Assembly: GCA_022432975.1 (NCBI GenBank)
Contig: CM039516.1
Coordinates: forward strand, 29,962,051 to 30,026,050
Reading direction: 5' to 3'
DNA length: 64,000 nt
DNA from: Begonia masoniana
Taxonomy: Eukaryota; Streptophyta; Magnoliopsida; Cucurbitales; Begoniaceae
Within the stretch, counting starts at the first letter, position 1, and every line of letters starts with the position of its first letter. Shown here piece after piece: positions 24,381-36,389 of this stretch. Position numbers and translations under genes: made by a program. The notes under the pieces were generated by a model, which saw only the letters and a program-made list of their open reading frames with translations, made no database searches and was not told the origin of the DNA.

Positions 24381-26838
24381 TGTAACGACCCCTTTAAAGG
24401 CCGTGACATAAACATAAACATCATTCGGATAAATACTGGCTTGTCCTCTGTTTCATCCTATCTACTTCATGTTATATCATTATATTTTTTTTTTTTTAAA
24501 ATACAGAACTCCGAAACATTTTAGTATCAGACGAAACTGAACCCTTCATAAACTCGACTTCTTCTTTAAACTATTGACATGCTAAGTCGCAGAATTATGT
24601 AACAATGTTCAGCCATTAACCACACAAGGAAATCGGGCTGGGAGAAGGTGTCCTTAGATCACCCGACTCCATCAATCTCGGGTTGCATGGAGTTGCAGAC
24701 TTTATCGGTAAGAAAGACACATCCACCGATCGTCACGTGCACTTCACCTGACTCAATGGACATCGCCCGGTAGAGGTCATCTACCGATGGGCACGTGCAA
24801 TGCACGTAATCCATTGAACATCATCCGGTATTTGAAATACACTATATCGCCCGATCACTAGACGACAAATTACACTTACATCATCCGGTATTTGAAATAC
24901 ACTACATCACCCGGTCACTAGACGACAAAACTACACTTACATCATCCGGTATTTGAAATACACTACATCGCCCGGTCACTAGACGACAAAACTACACTTA
25001 TATCATCCGGTATTTGAAATACACTACATCTACCGGTTACTAGACGACAAACAACACCTACATCATCCGGTGAGTACAACTCTCGACATCATCCGGTGAG
25101 TTCAATTCTCGACATCATCCGGTGACGTCAGCCGGAAGGTTCAATCGATCAACCACTACCATCCAACCCTTGCCGATGACGTCAGCCGGATGATACACTC
25201 ATCCAGCTTCTATCATTCAGCAGTAAAACATTATAATCATCAAACAACTTCAACCAACAGAAAATACCACGACTTACACAAATCTCAACTTGATAGACAT
25301 AAACCTCAAACGAATAAAAATCATAGACTCGTTCAGGAATACGTAAGCGGAAGACTTATATAAAACAGGATGTCCTAGGTTCTTACAACCATCCTCAAAC
25401 TCAGAAGTTGAACCAAACAATTTCAAGTCCAAATTAAAAAAAAAAACATGATCTTATCCTATTTAGACATCAGTTTTCTCATAAATCTTACTGACATAAA
25501 ATGAGCATAACCACGGGTCGATTTTGCCTGCCAGCCACAAACTTCCACCCGGAGCACCTCCCAGCAACCAACTTAAACATCTTCATCAACTTTGAATTCC
25601 TCACTTGATATCTCGTTACCTACATCATAGGGTTTAAACTATAAGCCTAATGCTTAGTAAGGAATGCAATGCTAACACATATGCATGAATGCACAGTTTA
25701 AAGAAACACATGCTCATGAATCTTTTCTTGTTCTTGTTCATATTCGTATTCATATTCATCATTCATATTCATCATTCATATTCATCATTCATATTTATCA
25801 TTCATATTCATCATTTACATTGTATGGATTAAGAGAGGATTTGTGCCGGTAAAGGGGGTTCGACAGTGAGAGTGTACATAGTCCTTTACGGGTCGTATTC
25901 TTGGTCCCTTTTTTGGACAGTGACATACGCCAAACCGCCCCCAACCCTCTCATAATCCATGTTGCATAGGTTTGATATTCATATCTTATTCATGAGAGAA
26001 AACATGCACTTAAAACATTTTCATATGCTTGAGAAACATTCGTGATGCATGAGCAGGGATACCCTTGGTTCGTCATTCCATTGAACAGATCATACATCTA
26101 ACTAGAATCATACTAACAGATCGAGTATCATAACCAACAGACAATAACTCAGATAACCTTTAAACATCGAAACAGCTTCAACTAGTACCCTTGTGATGTA
26201 GGGCCCTAATGGCCGGGTAATCCGACACATTCACTTACCTAGCTTCCTTAGCAAATTCGTGCTCCTTTTCTTCAGACTTCTTCACCTAAAACATTTACAT
26301 CGCAGTAGTTAAAACAAAATCCTAAAAGTCCTAATTAAAAATCACCCTAGAATCTAACGTCTATATATATATAAGTCCATTAGTCGAGCACTCTGTGTGC
26401 ATAGTCTAAAATTCCTAGAATCACAATAACCAAACTCGGCCATTGTAGAATCCGAAATCTCAAGTTCAACTGACAAACAGTACTCAAATAGATAACCAGC
26501 AATCCACATTGTCTGAGTCTTACCTAAGGCGTCGATTGTCGAAGTGGAGAAAGAGAAATCCGTCGTCGATTAGAGAGTCGCTGGCGGAGAGGGAGACAGC
26601 TCGGGGGAATGAGAGAACGCAGAAGGGAATGTCGGCTACAGTGAGGTTTAAAAGTTTCCATTTCCTATTTATACTTAATCCAACCATTCTTAATTACAAA
26701 TCCTGCCACTCAACCTAATTTATGACACATGCACATTAATTAAGCCTTGGCATAAAATTCCAAACTGAAAAGATCAAAATAAACATGGCCGTTAAAACAG
26801 TTAAGAAAGTCACCTGGTCAAACTCGTCGGATATTACA
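24381..26838 (-). mobile_element. L5: 2.46-kb solo LTR, sister of L3
   Basis: TGTAACGACCCC to GTCGGATATTACA, with TSD TTAGA (24376-24380, 26839-26843). Leader in sense: donor CTTAG/GTAAGAC at 26524/26523, acceptor TTTAG/GTGAAG at 26286/26285, 47-nt block 26239-26285, donor CTAG/GTAAGTG at 26239/26238, H1 GGCC-ATTAG-GGCC (26202-26214), CCTACATCAC (26193-26202), H2 TAAGC..GCTTA (25642-25656), acceptor GATGTAG/GTAACG at 25620/25619. The acidic frame after the acceptor is DVGNEISSEEFKVDEDV then stop, aligning with L3. Two TGACGTCAGCCGG words and about four 60-bp units lie downstream. Confidence 0.85.
24812..25075. repeat. 60-bp tandem units, about 4 diverged copies, in L5
   Basis: Units contain CATCATCCGGTATTTGAAAT, CCGGTCACTAGACGACAAA and TACACTTA. 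The homologous locus in L3 has 16 nearly identical units. Divergence between units here suggests the ancestral, unexpanded state. Confidence 0.8.
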
Positions 26839-26843
26839 TTAGA

Positions 26844-28148
26844 TGTCACATGTGTTGCTTTATACATAGTGAGTCAATTTATGACCATTTTTTATTAGTA
26901 GACAAATATATTTTTTGTTTCATTGGTTTGATTTTCAATATGAAACATTCTCATTGCATTTCTATATACTAAGTTTGATCTTTTGGTTACGAGACGTTAT
27001 CCATTTGGTTGTACGTCAATACATAGTGGATGTATAGGATAAGAGTGACTTCACACCTGTAATATCATACTCTGTCAAGGTATTCACACTATTACTGCCT
27101 ACCTAATCAGGGGATTTGGTACTTTGGGGGTGCCAAATGGCCTAAAAATTTTGGGGTGAGTCGACATACATTTGCATCGTGCGTGGGGGGGATGTTAGAG
27201 GATCATGGTCCAATTGGATTTGAGCATGAAAAGTCTACTCATGTTCTAGAGTAGCACCTAGTCATTAACCATATAGTACTAACTCTTTTACTGCGATTGT
27301 AGCAGACTATAGGGGGCAAGGGCGACGATGCTAGCAGGGTGTAGCACTAAAGATGTGGTCAACTTTTGGTATAGTTGGTTGTGTTAAGCCATTTTGTATA
27401 GACACATGGATGTCCTACGCGTATTTATCTTTACACTTTTTGTTTATGGATGTGTTCCTTGCATTTATACATAGATGTTTTGTTGTTTTTCCAATATTCT
27501 AAAGTTTGATGTATATGGAGATGATTGGTTTGACCCTCAATTATATCACAGATATAAATGTGATGCATAGGAGTTGATTGGATGTTTAGCATTGCTGTAT
27601 AAATGTTTGAGTTTTTTCTCGCTCCACTTAGAGAATCTGGTTTGCTAGTGGCACCATGAGGATAATTGTGATGGTTCCCACCGGGGCAAAGAGAATGGGT
27701 TGTTACAGGCCAAGTTTCTCTTTTGGCCTGGATCACTTTTATGAGCTGGGTGAATTTTCCAGACTAAATCATTGGGCAAGGTTGAATGGCTTTTGACAGT
27801 TTCTAGACTGACTTAATTTGTTGACCTTGGTCAACTTGCTAGGTTGGATCTAGACAGGGTCAGTTGACATTACTTTTGGAAGGCTTACAAAGTGATTATT
27901 TGATCCTTTTTGAGTGATTTGGTGTTTGGTATGTGGAAAATAAATTGTTTTAAAAAATTACAGCAGATTTGAGAAGCTAAAAAATTTAAGTTTTCAAATC
28001 TTTTCTTTTAATAATACGAAATTTAGTTATACAACAATAAATTTTTTTCTTCCTTTATCTTTTACTAGTGGTCGGTATGTGGAGATGCATGTACGCATCA
28101 TAATGAACATATTTTGAATGTTGTTTGATAAGAGAAAACACAATGTTT
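26844..28148. other. Unassigned intergenic sequence
   Basis: I recognise no gene or element. Small points only: a 7-G run near 27185, and an inverted repeat AGGCCAA/TTGGCCT at 27707-27729. Confidence 0.5.
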
Positions 28149-28153
28149 TTATT

Positions 28154-30194
28154 TGTCACGACCCAAAGGCGGACCTAACAGAATGTCGGGTTGGGCAACC
28201 TAATCTCCAGAGGGATTCGATCACCCAGCTCAAAGTTTGATTAACAGCGGAAGACTTAAACATTGAATCAAAACCCAAATCCACAGAGTGACTACGAATA
28301 TAATAGTGCGATAAATGAAATAGTAGTTCAACTAGGTTTAGAAGTCCATATCCAAAATAAATTAAACTACTACAAGTCCAACTAAAGTTAAGTTCCCACT
28401 AGGAATTCAACTAAACACTCAAATGTAGAAAGAATAAGTAAAGCAACAGCTCCCAAGCTCTAGCTACTCACTACTGTTGTGCTTTCCTGGAAAAGGGAGG
28501 GTCATTGGGGTTAGTGACTAACTCAGTAGGAATGCTATATTAATGCATATAAAACTTCTTTTATATTTTCTTTCAAAATATGAGGAGATAACAAAATAGT
28601 TTTCAAAATATCGTTCTGTTGTAAACTCAAGATAAAATATTTGTCGCGTACATAGACGACTATATGAAAATAGGTCATCATCATACATTTCACTTAAAAA
28701 TTATCTCAGTAAAAAAAGAAGGTCACTCAAAGACCTCTCCGGCACATAAACACAGAAAGGTGATGATTGAAGTCCAGCAACACCTCATAAGCCAGAAAGA
28801 AGAGTCAAGCAACGTGCGAATCAAGCTCTGTTACCCGTGTTGTCGGTGAACAATGGTCATCTACGAAGCAACCCGTATGAACAATAACAAACAATAATAA
28901 TACCCTAATCAGGCTTAGGGATTCAAAACCCAAGGAGTGCGTCATCATTGCCTCTATTACCTATTTCGTAATGTGCATACAAGATAACCTTCACACAGCA
29001 GAAGATATACTAAGATGTCCTACTGATACTTTGATACCGAGACTGTCCAAAGTATCACGATGATCCATCATCTATCACAACAATAAGAAAACCATGCATC
29101 AATGGTAAATGTGTAAATCATACATAAATATACAGGTAAAAAACTAACGTACTGGCAACCAGGCCCTATCATGTTTTCATGGGTAAAAGCTCACCAAAAT
29201 AGTATTTTCTTAAAAATCTTACAATGCAGTGCAAATAATATAAAATCTATACCTTTACACCGAGCGCTCTTTCTTCCAACTGGAGGCGCAACCTCAGCAA
29301 CTGGCTCGAAGTCCTCGAAGTCGTCTAAGCCTAACATAAAATCAAAGTTAAAATTATCTAACTAAACATTAAGGGGAAACACTAAGATAGATCATAAATT
29401 GGGACTAGAAACTCAATTCTTAACACTCGCCGAGTTGACAAAACTTCCTTTAAAGATAAACTTTGCGATCGATATTTTATGAAGGACTGGTCGACACTTA
29501 TAAGTCGGGGTCGACCTATCGGTCGACACTTCCTTTAAGTTGTCAACACTTGAAACTCTCGAGTTTGCTCGGTCGACACTTCCCCTAAAGTGTTGACACT
29601 CCAAACTCTCGGGTTTCAATCCATTTACCCTAGGGGTCGACACTTCCCTTGAAATATCGACACTTACAACTAAATGTTCCCAACGCAAGGCTTGAAGTGT
29701 CAACCAACCATCCACAGTGGTCGATACTTGGATGATTTCCAACGATGGAAAGTCGTGAAAAATGTCCTCTCTCGCCGTTTCTTACTTCCAAACGACAAAT
29801 AAAATTAAATAAAACCTAAACCTACCCCGTAAGATTAGAAACAACTCTTGGATTTAAGTTTCCCAACTCGAATCCGGTTCCCATAAAACCCAAATATTTA
29901 AACACGAAAAACAAAAGGAGAACGACTTACCCTCGAAGTCCTCCTTCACAAACGTTGTTCTTTGAAGCCTTACGAAAGTTTTCTTACCCTTGAAATGCAA
30001 CAATTCGCTCGTCAAAACTTCACTCTCTCCCTCTCCTCTCTCTTTGTGCGGCGACCAAGAAACTCAATATGGTTTCTCAACCCTATTTTAATACAACTTT
30101 TGTTATTTGCACTATAGTCCCTCCACTTCTTCAATTTATAAACTACACTCATATGAGATATTTAATAAAATCCTTAGAAATATCAGTTTTTACA
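28154..30194 (-). mobile_element. L6: 2.04-kb diverged solo LTR
   Basis: TGTCACGACCC to CAGTTTTTACA, with TSD TTATT (28149-28153, 30195-30199). It shares only the general plan with the others. In sense: a C/T-poor, GA-rich leader, donor CGAGG/GTAAG at 29941/29940, acceptor CTTAG/ACG at 29325/29324, then a 72-nt exon-like block (29253-29324), open and acidic (DDFEDFEPVAEVAPPVGRKS), closed by AAAG/GTATAG. A hairpin GTTAG..CTAAC near 28510-28525 precedes a CCAG acceptor-like site. Between donor and acceptor lies a block with reiterated GTCGACACTT (29480-29720). Confidence 0.75.
29480..29720. repeat. Reiterated GTCGACACTT words in L6
   Basis: At least seven GTCGACACTT or one-base variants (GTTGACACTC, ATCGACACTT, GTCGATACTT), plus GTCGACCTATCGGTCGAC, are interspersed with AAACTCTCGGGTTT-like spacers. 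GTCGAC is a perfect palindrome. Spacing is irregular. Confidence 0.7.
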
Positions 30195-30199
30195 TTATT

Positions 30200-31550
30200 G
30201 ATTAATTAGATTGAGAATTGTATGTAAGCAATTAAGTGATTTGAATAATATATATAGAAGATTGGAAAAACAATGTTGTGGCTGCAAAATTCTTCCAAGA
30301 GATGAGTTATTATTTACCCTAAATGGGTTTGGATACCCATCACTTACTAAGTTGTAATTGATTTGTCGTACATATATAAGTTGCACATAATTATTTAGTG
30401 AAATCAAAAGTGCACATTCTTTTTGGGTATTACTTTGATGTTTTATACAATAGTTTTAGAGCCGGTGGTCCCGCTGCAAGTTCCATGAGCATCCACATCA
30501 GAGAGACCGTTTTCTAAAGCTCTGACTAAATTATCAAAGTAATTTCGAGTGACATTGTCATAATGAGAGAAGGAAGATGGATAAATTGAGGAAGGTCATT
30601 GACAATGAATATGATTCCAAATTTTAATTGAAATTCATGATGAAATTGACATAAATCAAATCGCATATGAGGCCTGTACCAAGTGCACTACGTGTCACTA
30701 ATTTTCTCAATCTGATAAGAAAAAAAAATCCACAGCAAATATTTATGAAGCTTTGGATTGAAATGTAATATAGATGAAATAACAGGATTTTTAACTTCTA
30801 GCTTCATAAATTCTATGACCACAAATAACAAGCTTATATTTTATATAGACCGGGATTGCTTGGAACAACATTCTGAAACATAGTGCCTTCAAATGACATA
30901 CGTTTTCTATTTGAGAGATCAATAAGGTGAAGAACAGACTGAACATCTAGCTTTAGAAATAACAGGAGAATTAAGTATTTTATTTACATTACAGTTTGCA
31001 TTTGATTCAAATCCGCTAGAGCTTTTTGTCTTGACGGCATAACAAATTAGAGTTGAAAAATACGTGATGAAAAAAATAAAGAAAAGCACACCAAATATAG
31101 AAAACAAGTTGAAAATCGAAGAAAATTAAGGGTAAACAGTCATGGAAACCTGTTGGCATAAATTACGGTGCTTATTGGATAATGTTAGATTACACATAAT
31201 GGCCAAATTCTACCTTACTGTGAAGTGTATTTTTCCCTCTTTCAAATTAGATGATACATCAAACTATTTACATCGTAATTTCAATTTATGTTTTCCTTTT
31301 AGAGGGAAGAATACTACCCCTGTCAGCTTTTGTATATATATATATTTTTTATTTTGTCAATACAATTGTCTTTTCTATAAATTTGTATGAGAATTGAAAG
31401 AACTGAGATATACTATACTCAGGAAAATTATTTAAAACCATACAAAAAAAATTTGTATTTTTTTTTTGAACATGTAATGGTTTATAAGATCATTTTCTGT
31501 TTGTCTAATTAATGTTTATGGTGGGTAACATATTTGACAATCAAATTAGT
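30200..31550 (-). other. AT-rich region with unrecognised exon-like remnants on the minus strand
   Basis: Three minus-strand pieces look more protein-like than chance. 30919-31107 has a hydrophobic start (FSIFGVLFFIFFITYFST) followed by a Cys/Ser/Asn-rich part. An overlapping frame reads HLIDLSNRKRMSFEGTMFQN (about 30850-30960). 30455-30570 reads YDNVTRNYFDNLVRALENGL and then DVDAHGTCSGTTGSKTIV with a stop. Frames differ and the intervening DNA is AT-rich, so this could be a decayed host gene with introns, or chance. I recognise no family. Confidence 0.25.
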
Positions 31551-31553
31551 GTT

Positions 31554-31997
31554 TGTCTTGGAGAGGAAAAAAGAGGGACACTAAACAATAATATTTTCAA
31601 ATGTATTTCTATTTATTCTCTCACACATTTCAATGAAATATATTGCAATATTTATAGTATCATGCTTAACTCTTGACATTCATATAATAAATGAAATGAA
31701 ACATATTGCAATATTTATAGTATCATGCTTAACTCTTGGCATTCATATAATAAATATACTTTAAAAAAAAAACAGAATACCAAACATTACATTTATTCCT
31801 GACACTTCATTACTAAAATGGTCATAATTTCTTATAGAGAACTCCAAACGATTTGAAACTTAAACCATTCAAAGGTAGACTTCTGGGGCTTCAAATCCAT
31901 GGTCATACGTTAAAAATGAAAGTCGTTTGGCCGTTCAACTTCTTGTTCGAAAAAACCCTTTTGAAACTGACAGCTTGTTTGAGTTTAATTCTCAACA
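31554..31997 (-). mobile_element. Probable 3' LTR of the copia element
   Basis: In minus sense the polypurine tract AAGGGAGGAATT (32009-31998) is followed by TGTTGAGAATTAAAC, a normal copia LTR start. The far end is a guess (CCAAGACA at 31554). Inside, two about 70-bp tandem units around ATTGCAATATTTATAGTATC repeat at 31635-31755. No 5' LTR partner was found, so the boundary is unproven. Confidence 0.45.
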
Positions 31998-33338
31998 AAT
32001 TCCTCCCTTAAACTCAAACATTTTTTATCTTTCATTCTGATCATCTCCTTCCAGTTCTCAAATAACACTTTTGGAAGCGGCTTTGTAAAGATGTCAGCAA
32101 CTTGATCACGACTCGCAACATGACTCATTTGCAGTTCTCTTTTATGCTTACTCCTTTCATGGTGAACTAGATTCTTTGCCAACTTAATAGCTGATCTGTT
32201 GTAGACTCGTATCTCGGTTGCATCATGTTACTGGAGATTTAACTCGTGCAGCAAATTTCTTACCCAAATTGCATGGCACACACACCAAAATGCTGCCACA
32301 TACTCCGCCTCGCAGGTTGACAAAGTCACGATCGGTTGCTTTTTCAAGAGCCATGTGAATGTCGTGTTCCCCATATAGAATACGAATCCTGCTGTACTTT
32401 TTTTGTCATCTATATCTCTGCACCAATCACTATTAGAGTAACCAATCAGCTTGTATTCGTCTATCTTTGTATAAAGTAACCCGAGTGACTCCGTTCCTCG
32501 AATATAGTAAAGAATTCTCTTAATAGCTTTTTAGGTGCGAGTGTTTTGGAGCCTCCATGTATCGGCTCACTATGCCGACACTATATGCAATGTTTGGCCT
32601 TGTGTTTGTGAGATACCGTAGACTCCCAGTCACTTGCATTTACTTTATCTCCTCCCTCAAACTTAGAGAGTTTTGTACCGAGCTCCATCGGTGTTGTTAT
32701 CGGCTTGCAATTTTCCATTTTGTTCTTCTTCAAAATATCCTTCGCATATGCTTCTTGTGACACAAAAGTCCAGATTTTCCTTGTCTAATCTCAAGACCAA
32801 GAAAGAACTTCATCAATCCCAAATTCATCATTTCGAACTCTTGCGTCATGGTTTCTTTGAAATCTTTTATGATCTATTTATTGTTCCCCATGATGATAAG
32901 ATCATCAACATAAATAGCAACAAGTAGCAAATTCTCTTCTTCTTTCTTCACGCACAACGAGTGCTCACAGGGACATTGTGTGAATCCATTCTTCTTGAAG
33001 TAAGTGTCGATTCGGGTGTTCCATGCTCGAGGTGCTTACTTTAGCCCATATAGCGCATTCTTTAACTTCAGCACTTTGTTTTTCTTCCCATCTTTCATGA
33101 ATTTAGGTGGTTGCTCTACGTAAACTTCCTCTTCAAGCACCCCATTTAGAAATGCAGATTTCATATCCATTTGATAGACCGACCACTCGAATTGTGCCGC
33201 CTGAGAAATAAGAAGTTGAATTGTCTCCATTCTTATAATCGGAGCGAAAACTTCATCATAGTCAATCCCCGCCTTTTGTTTGTAGCCTTTTGCAACTAGG
33301 CGTGCTTTGTATTTTTCAATATTTTCTTGGGCATTCAT
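31985..33338 (-). pseudogene. Ty1/copia reverse transcriptase and RNase H (remnant)
   Basis: In minus sense: [40 protein letters not shown] and NALYGLK, then a stop, then the YVDD catalytic motif near 32900-32913, then RNase H pieces ending SHVASRDQVADIFTKPLPKV (32060-32135). Several stops and frame changes interrupt it. These enzymes would make and process element cDNA. RNase H adjoins the polypurine tract, as expected for copia. Confidence 0.9.
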
Positions 33339-33688
33339 CTTTTTCTTGTATACTCATTTGACTCCTATGGGCCTACATCCTTCTGGCAACTCTACCAAGT
33401 CTCACGTTTCATTTCTTTTGATTGCCTCATCTCTTCATCCATCGCCACTTTCCATTTCTTGTCTCTCATGGCCTCCTCAAAAACAATATTTTCTGCATCT
33501 GCTAATAAGCAAACCAAGTGCACTTCGTTTGTCGAGTCGTATAGATCTTGTAGACTCCTCATCATTGGTTGTCTCGGTTCTTCTTCTTCATCATATTCTT
33601 GAGGTGTTGTTGGTGTGATTATTTGTGCAGCGACTTTTGATTCTTCCTTTTCTTTGTCTTGTGTCGCCTCATTTTTATTCTTCCAATC

Positions 33689-34950
33689 TCATATACTTTC
33701 TTCATTCACTTGTACATCTCGGCTCACAACCACTTTTTTGCGAATTGGGTCGAATAACATGAAAGCCTTTGTCTTCTCGTCATACCCGATGAACACATAT
33801 TTCTTGCTTTTGTCATTGAGTTTGGTTCTTTTTTGGTCTGGTAAGTGCACGTAAGCCACACTATCAAAAAGTAAAATGAGATACAGTTGGTTTATAACCA
33901 CTCTAGGCTTCTTGTGGTGTTTGATTCACCAATCTCGTATACGGGCATCGATTTTGCACATATACGGCGCATTGCACTGCTTCAACCCAAAATTCCTTTG
34001 GCATGTCTTTACTTTTCAAGATTGACCAAACCATATCGAGAATCGTTTGGTTTTTTCTTTTGGATACACCGTTTTGCTGAGGTGAGTAGGGTGCGGTCAA
34101 GAACCTTTTGATCCCTTGTTCCTCACAATAGCTTGTGAAAGTAGTTGACACGTACTCTCTGCCTCTATCCGACCGTGAACCCTTGATGTAAAAACCGGTC
34201 ATCTTCTCCACTAACACCTTGAATTTTTTTAACACCTCCAATGCTTCTGACTTTTTCTTCAAAAATAAATTTAAGTCTTCCTTGTGTAATCGTCAATGAA
34301 AATGATGAAAAACCTCTTCTCACTAAGAGATTTATGCGTGATCGGGCCACATATGTCGGTGTGTACCAACTCAAAAGATCTTCTTGCACGATATTTTGCC
34401 TTCTTTTGAAATGGACTCCTTGCATGTTAGCCAAGTACACATCCTTCGCAAAATTTCTTAGCGTAGTCCATATCCGGTAATTCGTGGAGCATTACTTTTT
34501 TTGCTAGCTCCTCTTGGCCGTCATAATGTAAGTGTTCGAACCGTAAATGGCACATGTTTTGTCCTCCATATTGACTTGCAAATACCTTTCTCGCACATGT
34601 TTCAAGTTGAGTTTGAACATACAATTCTTGGCAATCTCCACATCCGTGAGTAATCATCTATTTTTATCTTTCAAGTGCAATATCCAATCTTTCATTAGGA
34701 CTGAACATCCCTTCTCCAATATTTATCCCATGCTAAGAATGTTACTTTTCAAGTCGGGTACATAGTAGACATTTTCTATTGATCCTTCTTTTCCATCGTT
34801 TTGGGTAAAACATATTTTTTCTCGGCGTTTGGCTTAAACCTTCGACGCGTCTCCAAAAAACACGTATCCATCTTTTATCTCTTCCATATCAACAAAGAGA
34901 TGTTTGTGTCCACACATATGATTGCTAGCACCGGTGTCGAGATACCATAC
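33689..34950 (-). pseudogene. Ty1/copia protease-integrase (remnant)
   Basis: In minus sense: the protease loop of DTGASNHM type at about 34910-34950, the gag-pre-integrase H-H-C-C region (HLRFEHLHYDGQ ... CEGCVLG), ELVHTDICGPITHKS with the first acid, SDRGREYVSTTF with the second, and PQQNGVSKRKNQT. In copia integrases this last motif normally holds the catalytic glutamate; here it is lysine. The integrase tail KYVFIGYDEKTKAFMLFDPI is at 33720-33810. Stops and frame changes make it inactive. Confidence 0.9.
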
Positions 34951-35044
34951 TGTGTCGCTATCCGAAGTGGCTTTTGGGTCATCGTAAGAACACCGTCGTT
35001 CTTCGTCTCATCTTTCGTGACCAGATTTGCATTTTCGTCCACTT

Positions 35045-35750
35045 TCTTCTGGGAATAACACTTCTTTGCGTAGTGTCCATACTTGCCGTAGTTGTAACAC
35101 TCGATATTTGAGCAATTCGACGGGCCACCTTTCCCATGATTGTGTCCTCGTCCACGCTAATTTTGTTGACTCATCTTGGACTTTTCTTCATGATTATTTT
35201 CGAGACCGCGACCTCCACTGTGACCGAAATCATTACCTCTACAGCCACGTCCTCTTCCTCGATTGTGTGTGTTCATTACCTTGTCCTGCTTGATAGTCAT
35301 CTTTGTTTGTAAGGCCTCCTTCAAGACCTCTTGTTTCTTCTTGATCTTCCGTTGTTCATGTGCCTCAAGGGAACCAGCAAGATCATCAATGGTCATTTCT
35401 TCCAAGTTTCTCGATTCCTCGATTGCATACAACATTCTCGAAATTCTTCGTTAATGACTGAATAATTTTCTCCACGATCCTTGCATCTGTGAGGGTTTCT
35501 CCATTGCGTTTGAGTTGATTCACCACTGTTTGCACATGCGTTATGTAGGTTGATATGTCTTTTGTTTCCTTCATTTTCATAGCCTCCAACTTGCCTCGAA
35601 GAGTTTAAAGCCGCACTTGTTTAACTCGGTCGGCACCCTTGTACACCTTTTGCCAAGTGTCTCATGCTTTCTTCGAAGTTGATGCACCGGCAATCTTCTC
35701 ATCCTTCCTTAATTTATCCATGATCTCCTTAGCACTTGCTTCAATGGCTT
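35045..35750 (-). pseudogene. Ty1/copia gag, N-terminally truncated
   Basis: In minus sense: AIEASAKEIMDKLRKDEKIA, then MKMKETKDISTYITHVQTVV and NQLKRNGETLTDARIVEKII, an Arg/Gly-rich linker and a zinc knuckle CYNYGKYGHYAKKC, in which the second cysteine is tyrosine. The capsid start is missing. At 35750 gag is fused directly to the Ca2+-ATPase-like piece, in a different frame. Gag would form the particle. Confidence 0.85.
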
Positions 35751-35780
35751 AAAAGAAAGCATCCATTCCACACCAGAAAT

Positions 35781-35900
35781 AGTCAAACTGGATTCATTAT
35801 TCAGAACAGAAAATGCACAGATAAAAAGTCCATCGGCCGGAACCTGATCTCCAATGGCAAGATGAACAATATCGCCAGGAAGTAGATCATATATTGACAT
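35781..35900 (-). pseudogene. Captured fragment of a P-type Ca2+-ATPase (ACA-type) gene
   Basis: SIYDLLPGDIVHLAIGDQVP then ADGLFICAFSVLNNESSLT closely matches the actuator-domain region of plant autoinhibited Ca2+-ATPases, which pump Ca2+ out of the cytosol at the plasma membrane or endomembranes. Only about 40 codons remain. The expected T-G-E-S motif is lost because homology stops right after SSLT. The piece runs in the same direction as the flanking HSP90 piece and copia gag. It has no start, no other exons and no function by itself. Confidence 0.8.
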
Positions 35901-35995
35901 TTTTTTTTCCTAGTCGATTTAAAATTTCAAATCTTAAAAATTAAAACGTAAGAACTCACGGTAAGAACTGCCGAACTTTCGGGCTCCATTTTTAT

Positions 35996-36346
35996 TTTTC
36001 CTTCCTCTTCCTTCTTTTCCTCTTCATCTTCATCATCAGATATCTCTTTCTCGGTCGATTTCTCCACCCAACGAGAAATTGGGTAACTAATAAACTTGGA
36101 GTGCTTCTTAACCAAATCCATCAGTCTGCGCTCCTCCAGATATTCAAGTTGGTCTTCCTTGAGGTGGAGTGTAATTTTTGTACCCCAGCCTAGAACTTTC
36201 CCAGAGGTATCTCTGGTTACTGGGAACGAACCACCTGCTTGGGACTCCCAGACATACTGCTCATCGTCATTGTGCTTTGTGGTGACCATGACCTTCTCTG
36301 CAACCAGGTAAGCTGAGTGGAAACCAACACCAAACTGTCCAATCAG
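35996..36346 (-). pseudogene. Captured fragment of a cytosolic HSP90 gene
   Basis: About 117 codons read [40 protein letters not shown], the [12 protein letters not shown] helix, [20 protein letters not shown], and the acidic charged linker [14 protein letters not shown]. This is the second half of the HSP90 N-terminal ATPase domain up to the linker. GQFGVGF is the ATP-lid/G-motif region; tyrosine of GVGFYS reads histidine. The frame is still open, extending upstream in unrelated sequence to about 36490 and downstream to 35927. The rest of the HSP90 is absent, so it is a transduced fragment. HSP90 is a cytosolic chaperone; this piece is not expected to act as one. Confidence 0.88.
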
Positions 36347-36389
36347 CTTCGAAGGTGGATCGTCCAGAGTTGGCCGTTGTTGCGCCAAA

